Origin: Lepiota brunneoincarnata
Taxonomy: Eukaryota > Basidiomycota > Agaricomycetes > Agaricales > Agaricaceae
Reading direction: 5' to 3'
Length of the DNA: 64,000 nt
Assembly: GCA_023014365.1 (NCBI GenBank)
Contig: JAEBUN010000026.1
Location: 496,001-560,000 of the forward strand
This document shows positions 21,394-29,745 of this stretch, piece after piece (position 1 is the stretch's first letter; each line of letters begins with the position of its first letter). Position numbers and translations under genes: made by a program. The notes beneath the pieces are model-generated. The model made no database searches, was not told the DNA's origin, and worked only from the letters and a program-made list of their open reading frames with translations.

Positions 21394-21951
21394 CAACCCC
21401 TACCATTATCACCACCCCCACTCCCAATAAGGGAAAGAAGCCCACCAATCTCAGAAACCCTTTCAGACATCTCACCCCCACTAGGAACACCACCCATACC
21501 ACCACCAATAACCACGTCCCAGTTCGGAACTCCCCCAATCCCATTCACACATGAACCAACCCCCAAACCACTGAGAGATCAGTCTGCATCCAATGCAGAC
21601 ATACTGGACACTGGGCCATGGATTGCCCCCAATTTGCCTGTCTCGGGTGCAAGCAATATGCCCCAGGACACTACTCTTACAACTGCATCAAGTATAGATG
21701 CCCCCATTGCGCTGTCTTCCAACCGCACCATAAATGGACCAAATGTCCTAATCGAAAGACTCGACACACCCCCTACTCCCAAACTTCAGCAGCCCATCCC
21801 ACAACAACTCCCTTCACTCGCGATCAATACATTGACCTCACTAACGACAACTACTATGAGGAATGTTACAACAAGGTTGCCAAGTCCAATATTACAGGAG
21901 AACCATGTGGTTCCTTCTGAAGAAAACCAAATCGCCCCCACGGAGGATAGA

Positions 21952-22649
21952 TGTTATGAACAGTCCAGACCGGGAGGAACAAGAATCATTGTTCGACTTT
22001 ACAAGATGGGTACAGGAGACTACAGACCAACTACGGGCACAAGAATACGAAGACGAGGAAGGGGAATACTACACCGCCATGCAGGACCTGGCAAGAGAAG
22101 CAGGAATGGAGATAACCTTGGAGGATATATTGGAATACCCCGAGGACGAGGAAGATAACCATGGATCAACCGACCCAACCTCCGATACGGATGGAAGCAC
22201 CGAGAGAATGGAGAGCGAGAACGGAGAGGATTCCATGGAGATACAATCGGGAGAAGAAGATTATGAGTCAGAGGAAAGCGATGGAACATCGCACAGCAGT
22301 AGCGAGAGTACTGACTCATTGTAATATAAATAACGCTAGGATGCCATCAGCCAGGATGTGCATCATGGTCAGGACTGCGCACGACCAGTAGAACAGCCAA
22401 GTAACCTATAACGAGTATATAGCACCTCATAGGTATATAAGGCCTGTACAAGTAGAGATTAAAGCCCTAAGCTTTAATCTTGTTAACAGCGGTCGTTTAC
22501 CTCTCTGCCTTAACTTGGCGTCTTCCCTCGTTATCTCATTGAGCGCGATCCACTAAGCTCTATAAGGCCAACCGTCTTGGACACCTTGTAGAGTGATTGA
22601 AGGCCGTCTCCAGTTATCCTCGGATACAGAAGGAGCACGGATCATAACA
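21952..22649 (+). mobile_element. Family-B solo LTR (LTR-B2)
   Basis: 698 bp, TGTTATGAACAGTCC..GGATCATAACA, flanked by ATAGA (21,947-21,951 and 22,650-22,654). A TATA-like box (TATATAAG, 22,434-22,441) is followed by AGAGATTAAAGCCC and a likely transcript region. Insertion lies just after the end of the ORF3 knuckle part. With LTR-B1 it forms an inverted pair that could fold into a long stem. Confidence 0.93.
21956..22324 (+). CDS. LTR-embedded ORF of family B, 122-residue acidic protein
   Basis: An ATG at base 5 of the LTR opens a 122-codon frame ending TGTAA-side at 22,324. The product begins MNSPDREEQESLFDFTRW, has a short predicted helix region (VQETTDQLRAQEYEDEEGEY, then MQDLAREAG), and ends in a long Glu/Asp/Ser tail (ESEESDGTSHSSSESTDSL). 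The DNA upstream of the TATA box is thus coding. Alternative frames are also open over shorter spans. I do not recognise the family. Because transcription from this LTR would start downstream (TATA at 22,434), the ORF could only be translated from a 3' LTR copy or a read-through RNA. Confidence 0.45.
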   Translation: MNSPDREEQESLFDFTRWVQETTDQLRAQEYEDEEGEYYTAMQDLAREAGMEITLEDILEYPEDEEDNHGSTDPTSDTDGSTERMESENGEDSMEIQSGEEDYESEESDGTSHSSSESTDSL

Positions 22650-22905
22650 ATAGAATTGAAAGTCCCCACTTCAGATGACTCCTATATGACATATTCTATC
22701 CAGGACAACCCCCATCCCCAGAAACTGCCACAGTACTTGATCTCCACAGAACTCCTATCCCCACCTTTTCCCCCATTGTTCCCCCTCAACCAGACTCCAC
22801 CGACCAACCCCAAGTCGATTACTTCAAACCAAATTACCTAGCTGAATACCCGGAAGAAGGAAATTAACAAGTTGTAATGGAAAACAACTCTAGAAATGGA
22901 CCTAA
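22650..22905 (+). other. gypsy1-plus 3' non-coding tail between ORF3 and the 3' LTR
   Basis: It matches the minus-strand tail 640-408 of gypsy1-minus. One frame ends LAEYPEEGN in both copies, but stops lie upstream in each, so coding status is doubtful. The last bases (AAATGGACCTAA) before the LTR are conserved in both; a classical polypurine tract is not obvious, GAAGAAGGAAA at 22,853 being the best purine run. Confidence 0.5.
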
Positions 22906-23291
22906 TGTTATCAGAAGTCTTATCAGAAGGACAGTTATTTTTAGTTTACATTCCCATGTCACTATGAAACCATCAGTAGTGTACATCAGAAGGACTATTC
23001 TTAGGTTATGTCTCACATTCCTTATCTCTGACTCATAGTTACTCTGGTCTGGACTATTATAGTAGGAGTACAGCCACACTCAGAAGTATATAAGGATACA
23101 GTACATTACCTTGTATCCTTATCTTAGTGTTATACAGTTCTTGCCTCCTATATCTCTTTGCCCTTAAACCGGCTGGACTATAGTGCTCCGTCGTCTCCAA
23201 GTCATGCCTAGTAGGACAGGACCAAGTCTGTATAGACATCCTGTGTCGAACACCGTGCTACTCAAGAGCAAACCCCTAACCCAGGGTAACA
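22906..23291 (+). mobile_element. 3' LTR of gypsy1-plus
   Basis: 386 bp, TGTTATCAGAAGTC..CAGGGTAACA, with TATATAAGG at 23,087-23,095 and TATCTTAGTGTT near 23,120. The right boundary is fixed by the TSD AGAGT at 23,292-23,296. Confidence 0.9.
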
Positions 23292-23365
23292 AGAGTACCT
23301 CAACACATTCAGTACATCAGCAGAGCAGAGTAGAGTAGAGGGTGAGTAAGAGATAAGCAGCAGAG

Positions 23366-23377
23366 TATCTTAGTGTT
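23366..23377 (-). other. Primer-binding site of gypsy1-minus (predicted self-priming)
   Basis: On the minus strand AACACTAAGATA lies just after the LTR. Its exact complement is in the same LTR (plus-strand AACACTAAGATA at 23,538-23,549), downstream of the TATA-like region. This second element copy preserves the 12-nt pairing seen in gypsy1-plus. Confidence 0.68.
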
Positions 23378-23378
23378 T

Positions 23379-23771
23379 TGTGACCTGGGTTAGGGGTTCA
23401 CTCTTGAGTAGCACAGCATTCAAGGCAAGATGTCTATACAGACTTGGTCTTGTCCTACTAGGTGTGACTTGGAGACAACAGAGCACTATAGTCCAGCCAG
23501 TTTAAGGGCAAAGAGGTATAGGAGGCAAGAACTGTATAACACTAAGATAAGGATACATGGTAATGTACTGTATCCTTATATAATACTAAGTGTGGCTATG
23601 CTCCTACTATAAGTGGATAGACTTGAGCAAATATGAGTCAGAGATAAGGCAGCAAGGCATAAGCTAAGTATAGTCCTTCTGATGTACACTACTGATTATT
23701 TCATAGTGACATTTGACAGTGAGAGAGTAAACTAAACATAACTGTCCTTCTGATATGGAATTCTGATAACA
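23379..23771 (-). mobile_element. 5' LTR of gypsy1-minus
   Basis: About 393 bp. On the minus strand it runs from TGTTATCAGAATTCC (23,771) to CCCAGGTCACA (23,379), followed by the primer site and the leader CTGAATGTGTTGAGG. The leader breaks at 23,297 and resumes at 12,478 (GGTCATTC), which proves that the element between was inserted here. More diverged than the gypsy1-plus LTRs. Confidence 0.85.
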
Positions 23772-24699
23772 CATTTGACAATTCAGACATATCCTCATCA
23801 TCAGCTTTCTCCCTGGTTCTTGTACTCTATGTGCTACATCTGCCATTCTGTTTATCTCCCTCATCCCCACTTCAACCAAGAGAGGATGTGGAAGTAGGTC
23901 CATCATACTCCACAGGCTATACTGTACTTGATTTTGAGAAATGTGGGAATTCCAATGACTATGCCTAATCAAACTTCATTTGTTTTTTATATACATGTAA
24001 ACACCTGAGGATTTTGTTATTGTTCATTCAATTTACAATAATTAATGCCACAATTAATGCCCCTGCTGCAACATGCTGGCCTTTTCCTCACTGTTGCTCA
24101 GTCACTGCATATGTGGCAATACATCCATTGCCTCCATTGCCACCACAATGCATCTTCTCCATGCCAGCCTTTTCCTCTCCTTGCCATATTGATTGCAAAG
24201 CTCTCTTTTTCCTTATCCCATCAAGCTGATTCAATTTACTGTGCCACAACAAGCTTGCCACCCATGCTGCCTACACCTCTCATACCTTTCAGCCCTTCCA
24301 TCATATCAATATCTCTTATTCCTTAACTGTTGTTGAGCAAATCAATCCATGGCAATGTCAATCATATTCAGTCCCCTTCCATGCTACCACTCTGCAATTG
24401 CCACTATACACTTCCAAGCCCAGGATTCTATGTCTCCATGATCCTGGGATCCTATAGGCCCCTCTAACATGCTTACAAAATGCACAAGCAAAGTTATACA
24501 GCATGGTGGCACACCCAGCAGGCCCACTGGCTCCCACTTGCTCAATACTATGTATGTCTTCACTGGCCCCACTCACTTGATACACTGTAGGTTGACTATG
24601 TGCTAGATGACTGTTTATGTAAGAGAAAACATAAGAAAACAAACATAAAGAATGTGAGTCAGGTGAGAAGAACAAGAGACTGGGTCACAAGAACACTAC
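23772..24699. other. Unassigned CpG-poor sequence
   Basis: No gene recognised. Short frames on both strands (for example 24,014-24,326 plus and 24,358-24,675 minus) lack recognisable motifs. The almost complete lack of CpG resembles the decayed repeats to the left, so this is probably an old, methylated repeat. Confidence 0.4.
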
Positions 24700-25640
24700 A
24701 GGTCAACTATTGAGCTACCATATTCCAGTCATGGTGCCTCTTCCCGAAAACTTTCAGAATTTCTTTACCCCTATAATCAATAGCTCTCCAAGCAGGGCTA
24801 TGGCCTTTTGGTAGTGCAGTGATGGACATGATAATTGCAAACTGTACATCCCACCACCCTTTATCTTCCTGGTAAATTACAAAAACTCCTGCAGCTATTA
24901 CCGTATTACGGGTGAAACGTGACCACGCCGCAATCCGACCAACAACTGGGAGGAAAATCATGCTACTATTAACCATCGCACTCGAAACCTACATGATCAT
25001 TGGTGTGAGGCCTCTCAAGATTTACCCTATTCACCCTTCCGAGGCTCCTTCGCAATTCAACTTTTAGCTGCCGTGGCCATTGAAACTGTTACCATATTCT
25101 TCATCGAACCAATTGCTCTTCCTGTGCGTTACCAAAACATTTCGAGTACACTCGAATGAATTTTAAACCTACTACTGTGATAGGTGACAGATATCTACCA
25201 ACCCGGGTGGAGTGGATACGTCCTCGGGAAACTATCCACCGCCCGCTCTCTTTTCGTGTGCAGGATTTATAACTGGCACAACGCCATCATAAAGAGCTAC
25301 AGCAACTGCTTCATGATCCTTCTCAATCAATGCCATCACGATAGTAGATCAACCAAAAAAACCAACACGATGGTCGAGTTGGGTACGATGGTGCCAGGTT
25401 GCAGCTTTGAAAAATGAGTTTGGTTTCGCATGCAACAAGGGATAGGACTGGATCTGGTGAATGGCTGTGAGCATCGGCCGCAGGTGCCTAAACCTTTAGT
25501 GGGGGCCGAGTCTCAAATTCACTCAAGAAGAGAAGAAACGAGGGTGAGCATCATTGGCGGGGATTGTGTTTGTGAAATCTGTTATGGACGTCGATATGCT
25601 ACCTGGGGAATGAGTACTGCGATGAGCATACAATCATGAA
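24700..25640 (+). pseudogene. DUF6534-type membrane protein relic A (3' part)
   Basis: Plus-strand pieces, in order, match the C-terminal half of the Agaricomycete seven-helix DUF6534 family: LLVVQ- and GRKIMLLLTIALET-like segments (24,780-25,000), then a GYVLGKLS and SYSNCFMILLNQ segment (25,200-25,330) and a low-conservation tail. Stops occur between pieces and no N-terminal half is present. Relics B (56,620-58,100) and C (59,876-61,410) carry the same segments. Family members are uncharacterised integral membrane proteins. Confidence 0.55.
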
Positions 25641-26215
25641 GATGATATATACATTCGTGTTAGAAGGGAAAGGAGTGCCACAATGTTTCTACACGAGAAA
25701 CCCTGATAACTGTCTCCAAATTTGAGCCACCAAAACCCTTTGTATGCCGAGTGGGACGATCCTCTGGGCAGATAATGCGTTGGACGCCGATGTGCGAACT
25801 TTGGTGCCCAACGCGTGATTTGATGACCGTGCGCATCGCTCAGTCATCGAACATATATTGTACAGCACTTTTCCAAGGGACATGGCGCGATCCCAATGGG
25901 TGCTATTAGTTTACGCACATCAATCGTCTTGATGTGGGTGTGCGCGAGCGTATACATGCACTCTCCAAAAAAGAATCCTGGATAGTACAATCAGGCACAA
26001 GGATAGTCACATGATCACCGATTAATGCCCCCACCAACCTTACTCCAAACGGCGCCTGAATCCAAACCGGTAGAGGTTGTGTCCGTCCGGGTCAACCAGA
26101 AAAGCTGGTACCCTCTCTTCTATCTCTTCTTGTCCATATCCCTCTGTTGCGTTAACAACACTACTTGCTGATATTGTGCACACACTAATCCTCATTCGAG
26201 GGTAGAAATGTTATA
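25641..26215. other. Intergenic, shares sequence with 55,830-56,400 in inverted orientation
   Basis: Contains pieces such as CCACCAAAACCCTTTGTATGCC and TGATGACCGTGCGCAT whose counterparts occur at about 56,260 and 56,080 on the other strand, again next to a DUF6534 relic. So the relic plus its 3' flank were duplicated together. No gene seen. Confidence 0.5.
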
Positions 26216-29200
26216 TTACGGCAACAAATGAAAACGAAGATCCTTCCTAGGTGCCAACAATGAAGTCAAACTACAGGAAACGATTGAAAATGAGAAACAT
26301 GAGAGATGCATAAAGTACCGAAAATGCCTTATGCCTGCAGGTGGCACCTTCTCGCGTTTCCGAACACGTTCAAGCAGCTTTGAATCCATGGCTGCCTCTT
26401 GCGGCGACTGGCATTGACGGTGAAGAAGAAGAGCTCGGTTCAAATATTGCTCAGCTTCGTGCAACCTATCCCATAGCATATACACTTCTCCCAGTAACTG
26501 GACATCGGTAGCCTCACCAAGCACAGAATGTGACTGCTGGTGAAGCTCAATCGCCTGCTTGAAGCACATCTCGGCATCGTCTAGCCTATCCCGTCGCAAA
26601 TACACTTTCCCCAGCTTCTGCACATCGGTAGCCTCACCAAGCACAGAATGCGAGTGCTGGTGAAGCTCCATCGCTTTCCTGAAAGACGACTAGGCTTCGT
26701 CCAGCTTATCCCGTTGCAAGTACACTTCTCCCAGCAATGAGATACTGTTGGCTTCACCAAGCGCGTCGTGCGACTGCTGATGAAGTTCGACCGCTTTCCC
26801 GAAAGATAACGCGGCTTCGTCTAGCTTAGCCCGTCGCAAATACACTTGTCCCAGCTTTCGGACATCGTTGGCCTCACCGAGCACGTCACACGACTGCTGG
26901 TGAAGCTCGATGGCTTTCTTGAGAGACGACTCAGCTCCGTCGAGCTTATCCCGTCGCAAGTACACTTCTCCAACCAACGAGAGATCGTTGGCCTCACCAA
27001 GCACAGAATGCGACTGCCGGTGAAGCTCAATTGCTTTCTTGAAAGACAACTTGGCTTCGTCCAGCTTTGCCCGTTGCAAATACACTTGTCCCAGCTTCTG
27101 GACATTGTTGGCCCCACCAAACACGTCATGCAACTGCTGATGAAGCCCAATTGCGTTCTTGAAAGACAATTCGGCCTCGTCCAGCTTATTCCGTTGCAAA
27201 TATACACGCGACAAGGCTGAGATACATCCCGCCTGTAAGCTTGATGACCCAACCGTTTTCTGCTGCGCCAGGCCTATGATCTCCGAAGCGGGATTGCCTA
27301 TATAGATGGACCAGAGAGTATAATGGATGGAGGCTTCCACAACCTTCTCATCTGCTTGGTCTTTCCTAAGCAACATTGTGAACACCAAATGTATATTGAG
27401 AAGTTCTGGTGGAATTATGCTGTGGCCAGCGGAATCTCCGTAATTCGAAAAACGATTCATCATCTCGGCGTAGAAGGTGCCTAAGCAGCTATCAAGCTGA
27501 CGATCCATCTCCATCTTCATACCAAATTCCCGGATCGGCACAAGCATTCGATATCTGAGGTTTCCCTCGGTATCCGTCGACATAGATGAGTGATACCTGT
27601 TGCAGGGACACCAATGTCTCCTGAAGATGGACATTATCCGGTAAGTGGCTTTGAAGTTCATCAATGGCCTCCTGTCGACATGGGAATCCATCCGGAAGAC
27701 TCGATAGCATGGCAAATATCAGGATGGCGTTTGGATCTGCCTGCATGCGTAGACTGTGCACTGATAAGTGAATGAATACGTCAAGATTGGATAAGCGGTC
27801 CTTGGTACCCGTCCCTATGGCCCTCGTCTGTGTCCGCTCCCATCGGGCCCACAGGGATTCGGGACTCTCGTTCCCTTCTTGTAATTCAGCAACGATAAGT
27901 TTGATGGCTAGAGGGATCCCATTGGCAACTTCGAACCAGTTTTTCGGTGAACTCGTCCGCAGGCACTTGAAGCCTCTTCAAGTATCAATTTCGAGTCAAC
28001 GTTGCTCAATTTCTTCAAGGGTGGGAGTAACGGCTTGGACCACTCAACCCGGGAAGGACGCTGTGTACCGCGCATGGTGATAATGATGGCGAGTTTGGGC
28101 AGACGATCAAGGTGGGACAAGAAGTCCTCTATGTCTCGTCGGATCACCTCGTCCTCCCAAACAGTCTCGAAGTTATCCAAGCATAATATGGTGCTATCAC
28201 GGAACTGGGATAGAACAGTATCGATCAAGCGTTCATTGCGTTCAGTAGGCGGGATATGTAGCACATTGGCAATTTCCCAAATCAGATTGGATAATGATGT
28301 GATTGCCCCGCAGGAGACAAAGTATCGCGAAGAGTATCGCTCAATCACTGCACGGTCATGCATAGCAGCAAGAGCGAGTGTCGTTTTCCCCATCCCGCCG
28401 GCCCCCGAGACTGTGACCCGCGGCGATGGGTCGTTGAGTAATGTTCCAATGACCACGGACTTCTCTTCATCTCTCCCGATCATCTGATCGGGACAAGGAA
28501 TGGGCTTGTAGAGAGTACTTCGTGGACACGATAATCAGGGCTCTAGTTACAGATAGAATGAGGTTTGTCGTACCTGGCCGGACCTAAAGATGTCTGGGTA
28601 GATTGGGGTGGATTGATGAGCTTGAGTAGGGGTCCGGTCTGTAGAGGTCGAATGAGAGCAAGCGATATGAATACGGGTTCCGGACATACATTGAGACTCG
28701 CGTGGACGCTATCGATGAGACGGTCATACTTGGCCAGAGTCTCGACCCTTGAATTCCGATTTATCCACTTGCCAAATTCCCCCCGCACGCTTTTTGGAGC
28801 CTTTGTCGTGAGTGTGCCGTAGATTCTTTAAAGGACACTGAGCGGTGGATCAGCTAGTCCACAAAGAGGAAAGGAGTTCGAGTGGTGTTACCGGTTGTAC
28901 CCTCCTAGTTCCTCCTCTGTGTCCTTCAGCTGGTTCCTATTCGGTGATGTAGCGACTTGGCGCAGGCCATAGAGAATGACCTTTGACCTGCCCAGTATCT
29001 TCTCGATGAGTTCCTGAGACCGATCCTTTTCGGTTTGTATTTCCTGTTCTGTTGTTAGATGAACCCTCGATTTCCAGTAAGTTTGTGCACCTCTCTGATC
29101 TTGATAATTTGAAGCAAAATTCCCGCAAACGCTTTCACATACGGTAACTCCTTCAACAGCTCGCCGACCTCCTTCGCAATCTTTGATACAGTATCGGTTA

Positions 29201-29367
29201 TATTAACGGTGGTGGAGACGATGGGTTCCGAGTTTGATATTGGTGCAACGGCCAAGGGTCTACTAATGCCGGGCGTGGCAGATAACCCGTGAGCAGTCAT
29301 GGCCGTCGCTGAGGCTTTCACGACAGCGGGTCGAGTGGGGGTCAGAGCTTGAGCTCTTGGGCGCCAT
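26216..29367 (-). pseudogene. NLR-type gene: helical N-terminus, NB-ARC-like NTPase, TPR repeats
   Basis: Minus strand. The N-terminus from about 29,367 has an amphipathic helical region (ITDTVSKIAKEVGELLKEL). 28,788-28,543 continues the helical domain after introns. 28,483-27,908 encodes a P-loop NTPase with Walker A GAGGMGKTT, Walker B TILCLDNFETVWED and an IIITMRG motif. 27,950-27,250 is the linker (NGIPLAIKLIVAEL). 27,250-26,440 encodes about seven TPR-like units of 40 residues (pattern LGEVYLRRDKLDEAE). I count at least three frameshifts (about 27,950-27,965 and 27,580), a likely fourth near 29,300, and an in-frame TAG at 26,690 in a GAAGCCTAG context. Fungal NB-ARC/TPR proteins act in self/non-self recognition; here the gene looks dead unless the assembly is wrong. 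Confidence 0.75.
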
Positions 29368-29745
29368 CAATACTGCCTCGTTGTGTTCTACAGCAATGGC
29401 CTTCCCACGAGATCTCGATCGCCATGATGCAACGTTCAACGCTCTGCGTTTGCCAATCCGAACGGACTGCAATTTCGACCCCAGCATTTTGTTTCCTCAC
29501 CTTCGCTAATATAATATTACCTGTCCTTATCTATCGCGTCGTAACCCTTTATTCGTCAAGAGGCTGCCAGGCTTCCTGTTCGAGGATATATGACATAGCG
29601 GGCCTCGCCTCCTTCCGGAGCAGGACCTTCGAACGGTGACCTCCATACTTGAATAGCAACCTCCCCACGCTGAACATTCGAAGAAAAGATACATGTAGAA
29701 CATGCATCTAACAACAAGTAGAGTTCTAAGCTACAAAACAAACAT

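Larger units (their letters stand above)
20015..21921 (+). pseudogene. gypsy1-plus ORF3: Pro-rich region plus three CCHC knuckles (split by LTR-B1)
   Basis: After the chromodomain, overlapping frames (20,015-20,434 and 20,313-20,690) encode a Pro/Ser/Thr-rich segment and TTYDRLRLLLLHTICN. LTR-B1 then interrupts (20,696-21,393). Coding resumes with a Thr/Asn-rich linker and three tandem knuckles at about 21,586-21,755 (units starting CIQC, CLGC, CPHC; the first is C-X2-C-X4-H-X4-C, the others have X6), and ends NITGEPCGSF then TGA at 21,918. Gypsy1-minus has the same layout. Gag already has its own knuckle, so a second, three-knuckle protein at the 3' end is unexpected. Function unknown; RNA or DNA binding is inference. 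Confidence 0.65.
12484..23291 (+). mobile_element. gypsy1-plus: full-span Ty3/gypsy chromovirus with nested insertions
   Basis: The element begins TGTTATCAG at 12,484 and ends GGGTAACA at 23,291. The terminal inverted pentamer is TGTTA/TAACA and it is flanked by AGAGT (12,479-12,483 and 23,292-23,296). Order: 5' LTR, primer site, leader ORF, gag, protease, RT/RNase H, integrase, chromodomain, zinc-knuckle ORF3, 3' LTR. It is interrupted by D2 in gag and by two family-B solo LTRs in ORF3. Reading frames are long but contain stops and frameshifts in gag, RT and integrase, so it is not autonomous as given. It inserted into the leader of its own relative, gypsy1-minus. Confidence 0.9.
354..23771 (-). 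mobile_element. gypsy1-minus: decayed Ty3/gypsy chromovirus, interrupted by other elements
   Basis: A minus-strand LTR retrotransposon can be followed from its 5' LTR (23,771 down to 23,379) through the leader (23,378-23,297, resuming at 12,478), gag, protease, RT/RNase H, integrase, chromodomain, an extra zinc-knuckle ORF and a 54-bp remnant of the 3' LTR (407-354). The 10.8-kb gypsy1-plus element sits inside its leader, flanked by AGAGT at 12,479-12,483 and 23,292-23,296. Further insertions are the gypsy2 composite (1,243-3,846), three C-type LTRs and one D-type repeat. Every coding segment carries stops or frameshifts, and CpG is strongly depleted compared with gypsy1-plus. It must be older than gypsy1-plus, because it was the target. 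Confidence 0.85.

Noticed and set aside
23284..23771. A pair of back-to-back LTRs from a palindromic rearrangement
   Set aside because: The TSD AGAGT and the leader that continues at 12,478 show a plain insertion of gypsy1-plus into gypsy1-minus.
24014..24326. Possible small membrane proteins in two plus-strand frames
   Set aside because: Both frames lack recognised motifs, overlap each other and sit in CpG-depleted repeat-like DNA.
28002..28487. 161-codon plus-strand frame
   Set aside because: Antisense shadow of the NB-ARC domain, which carries Walker A and B on the minus strand.
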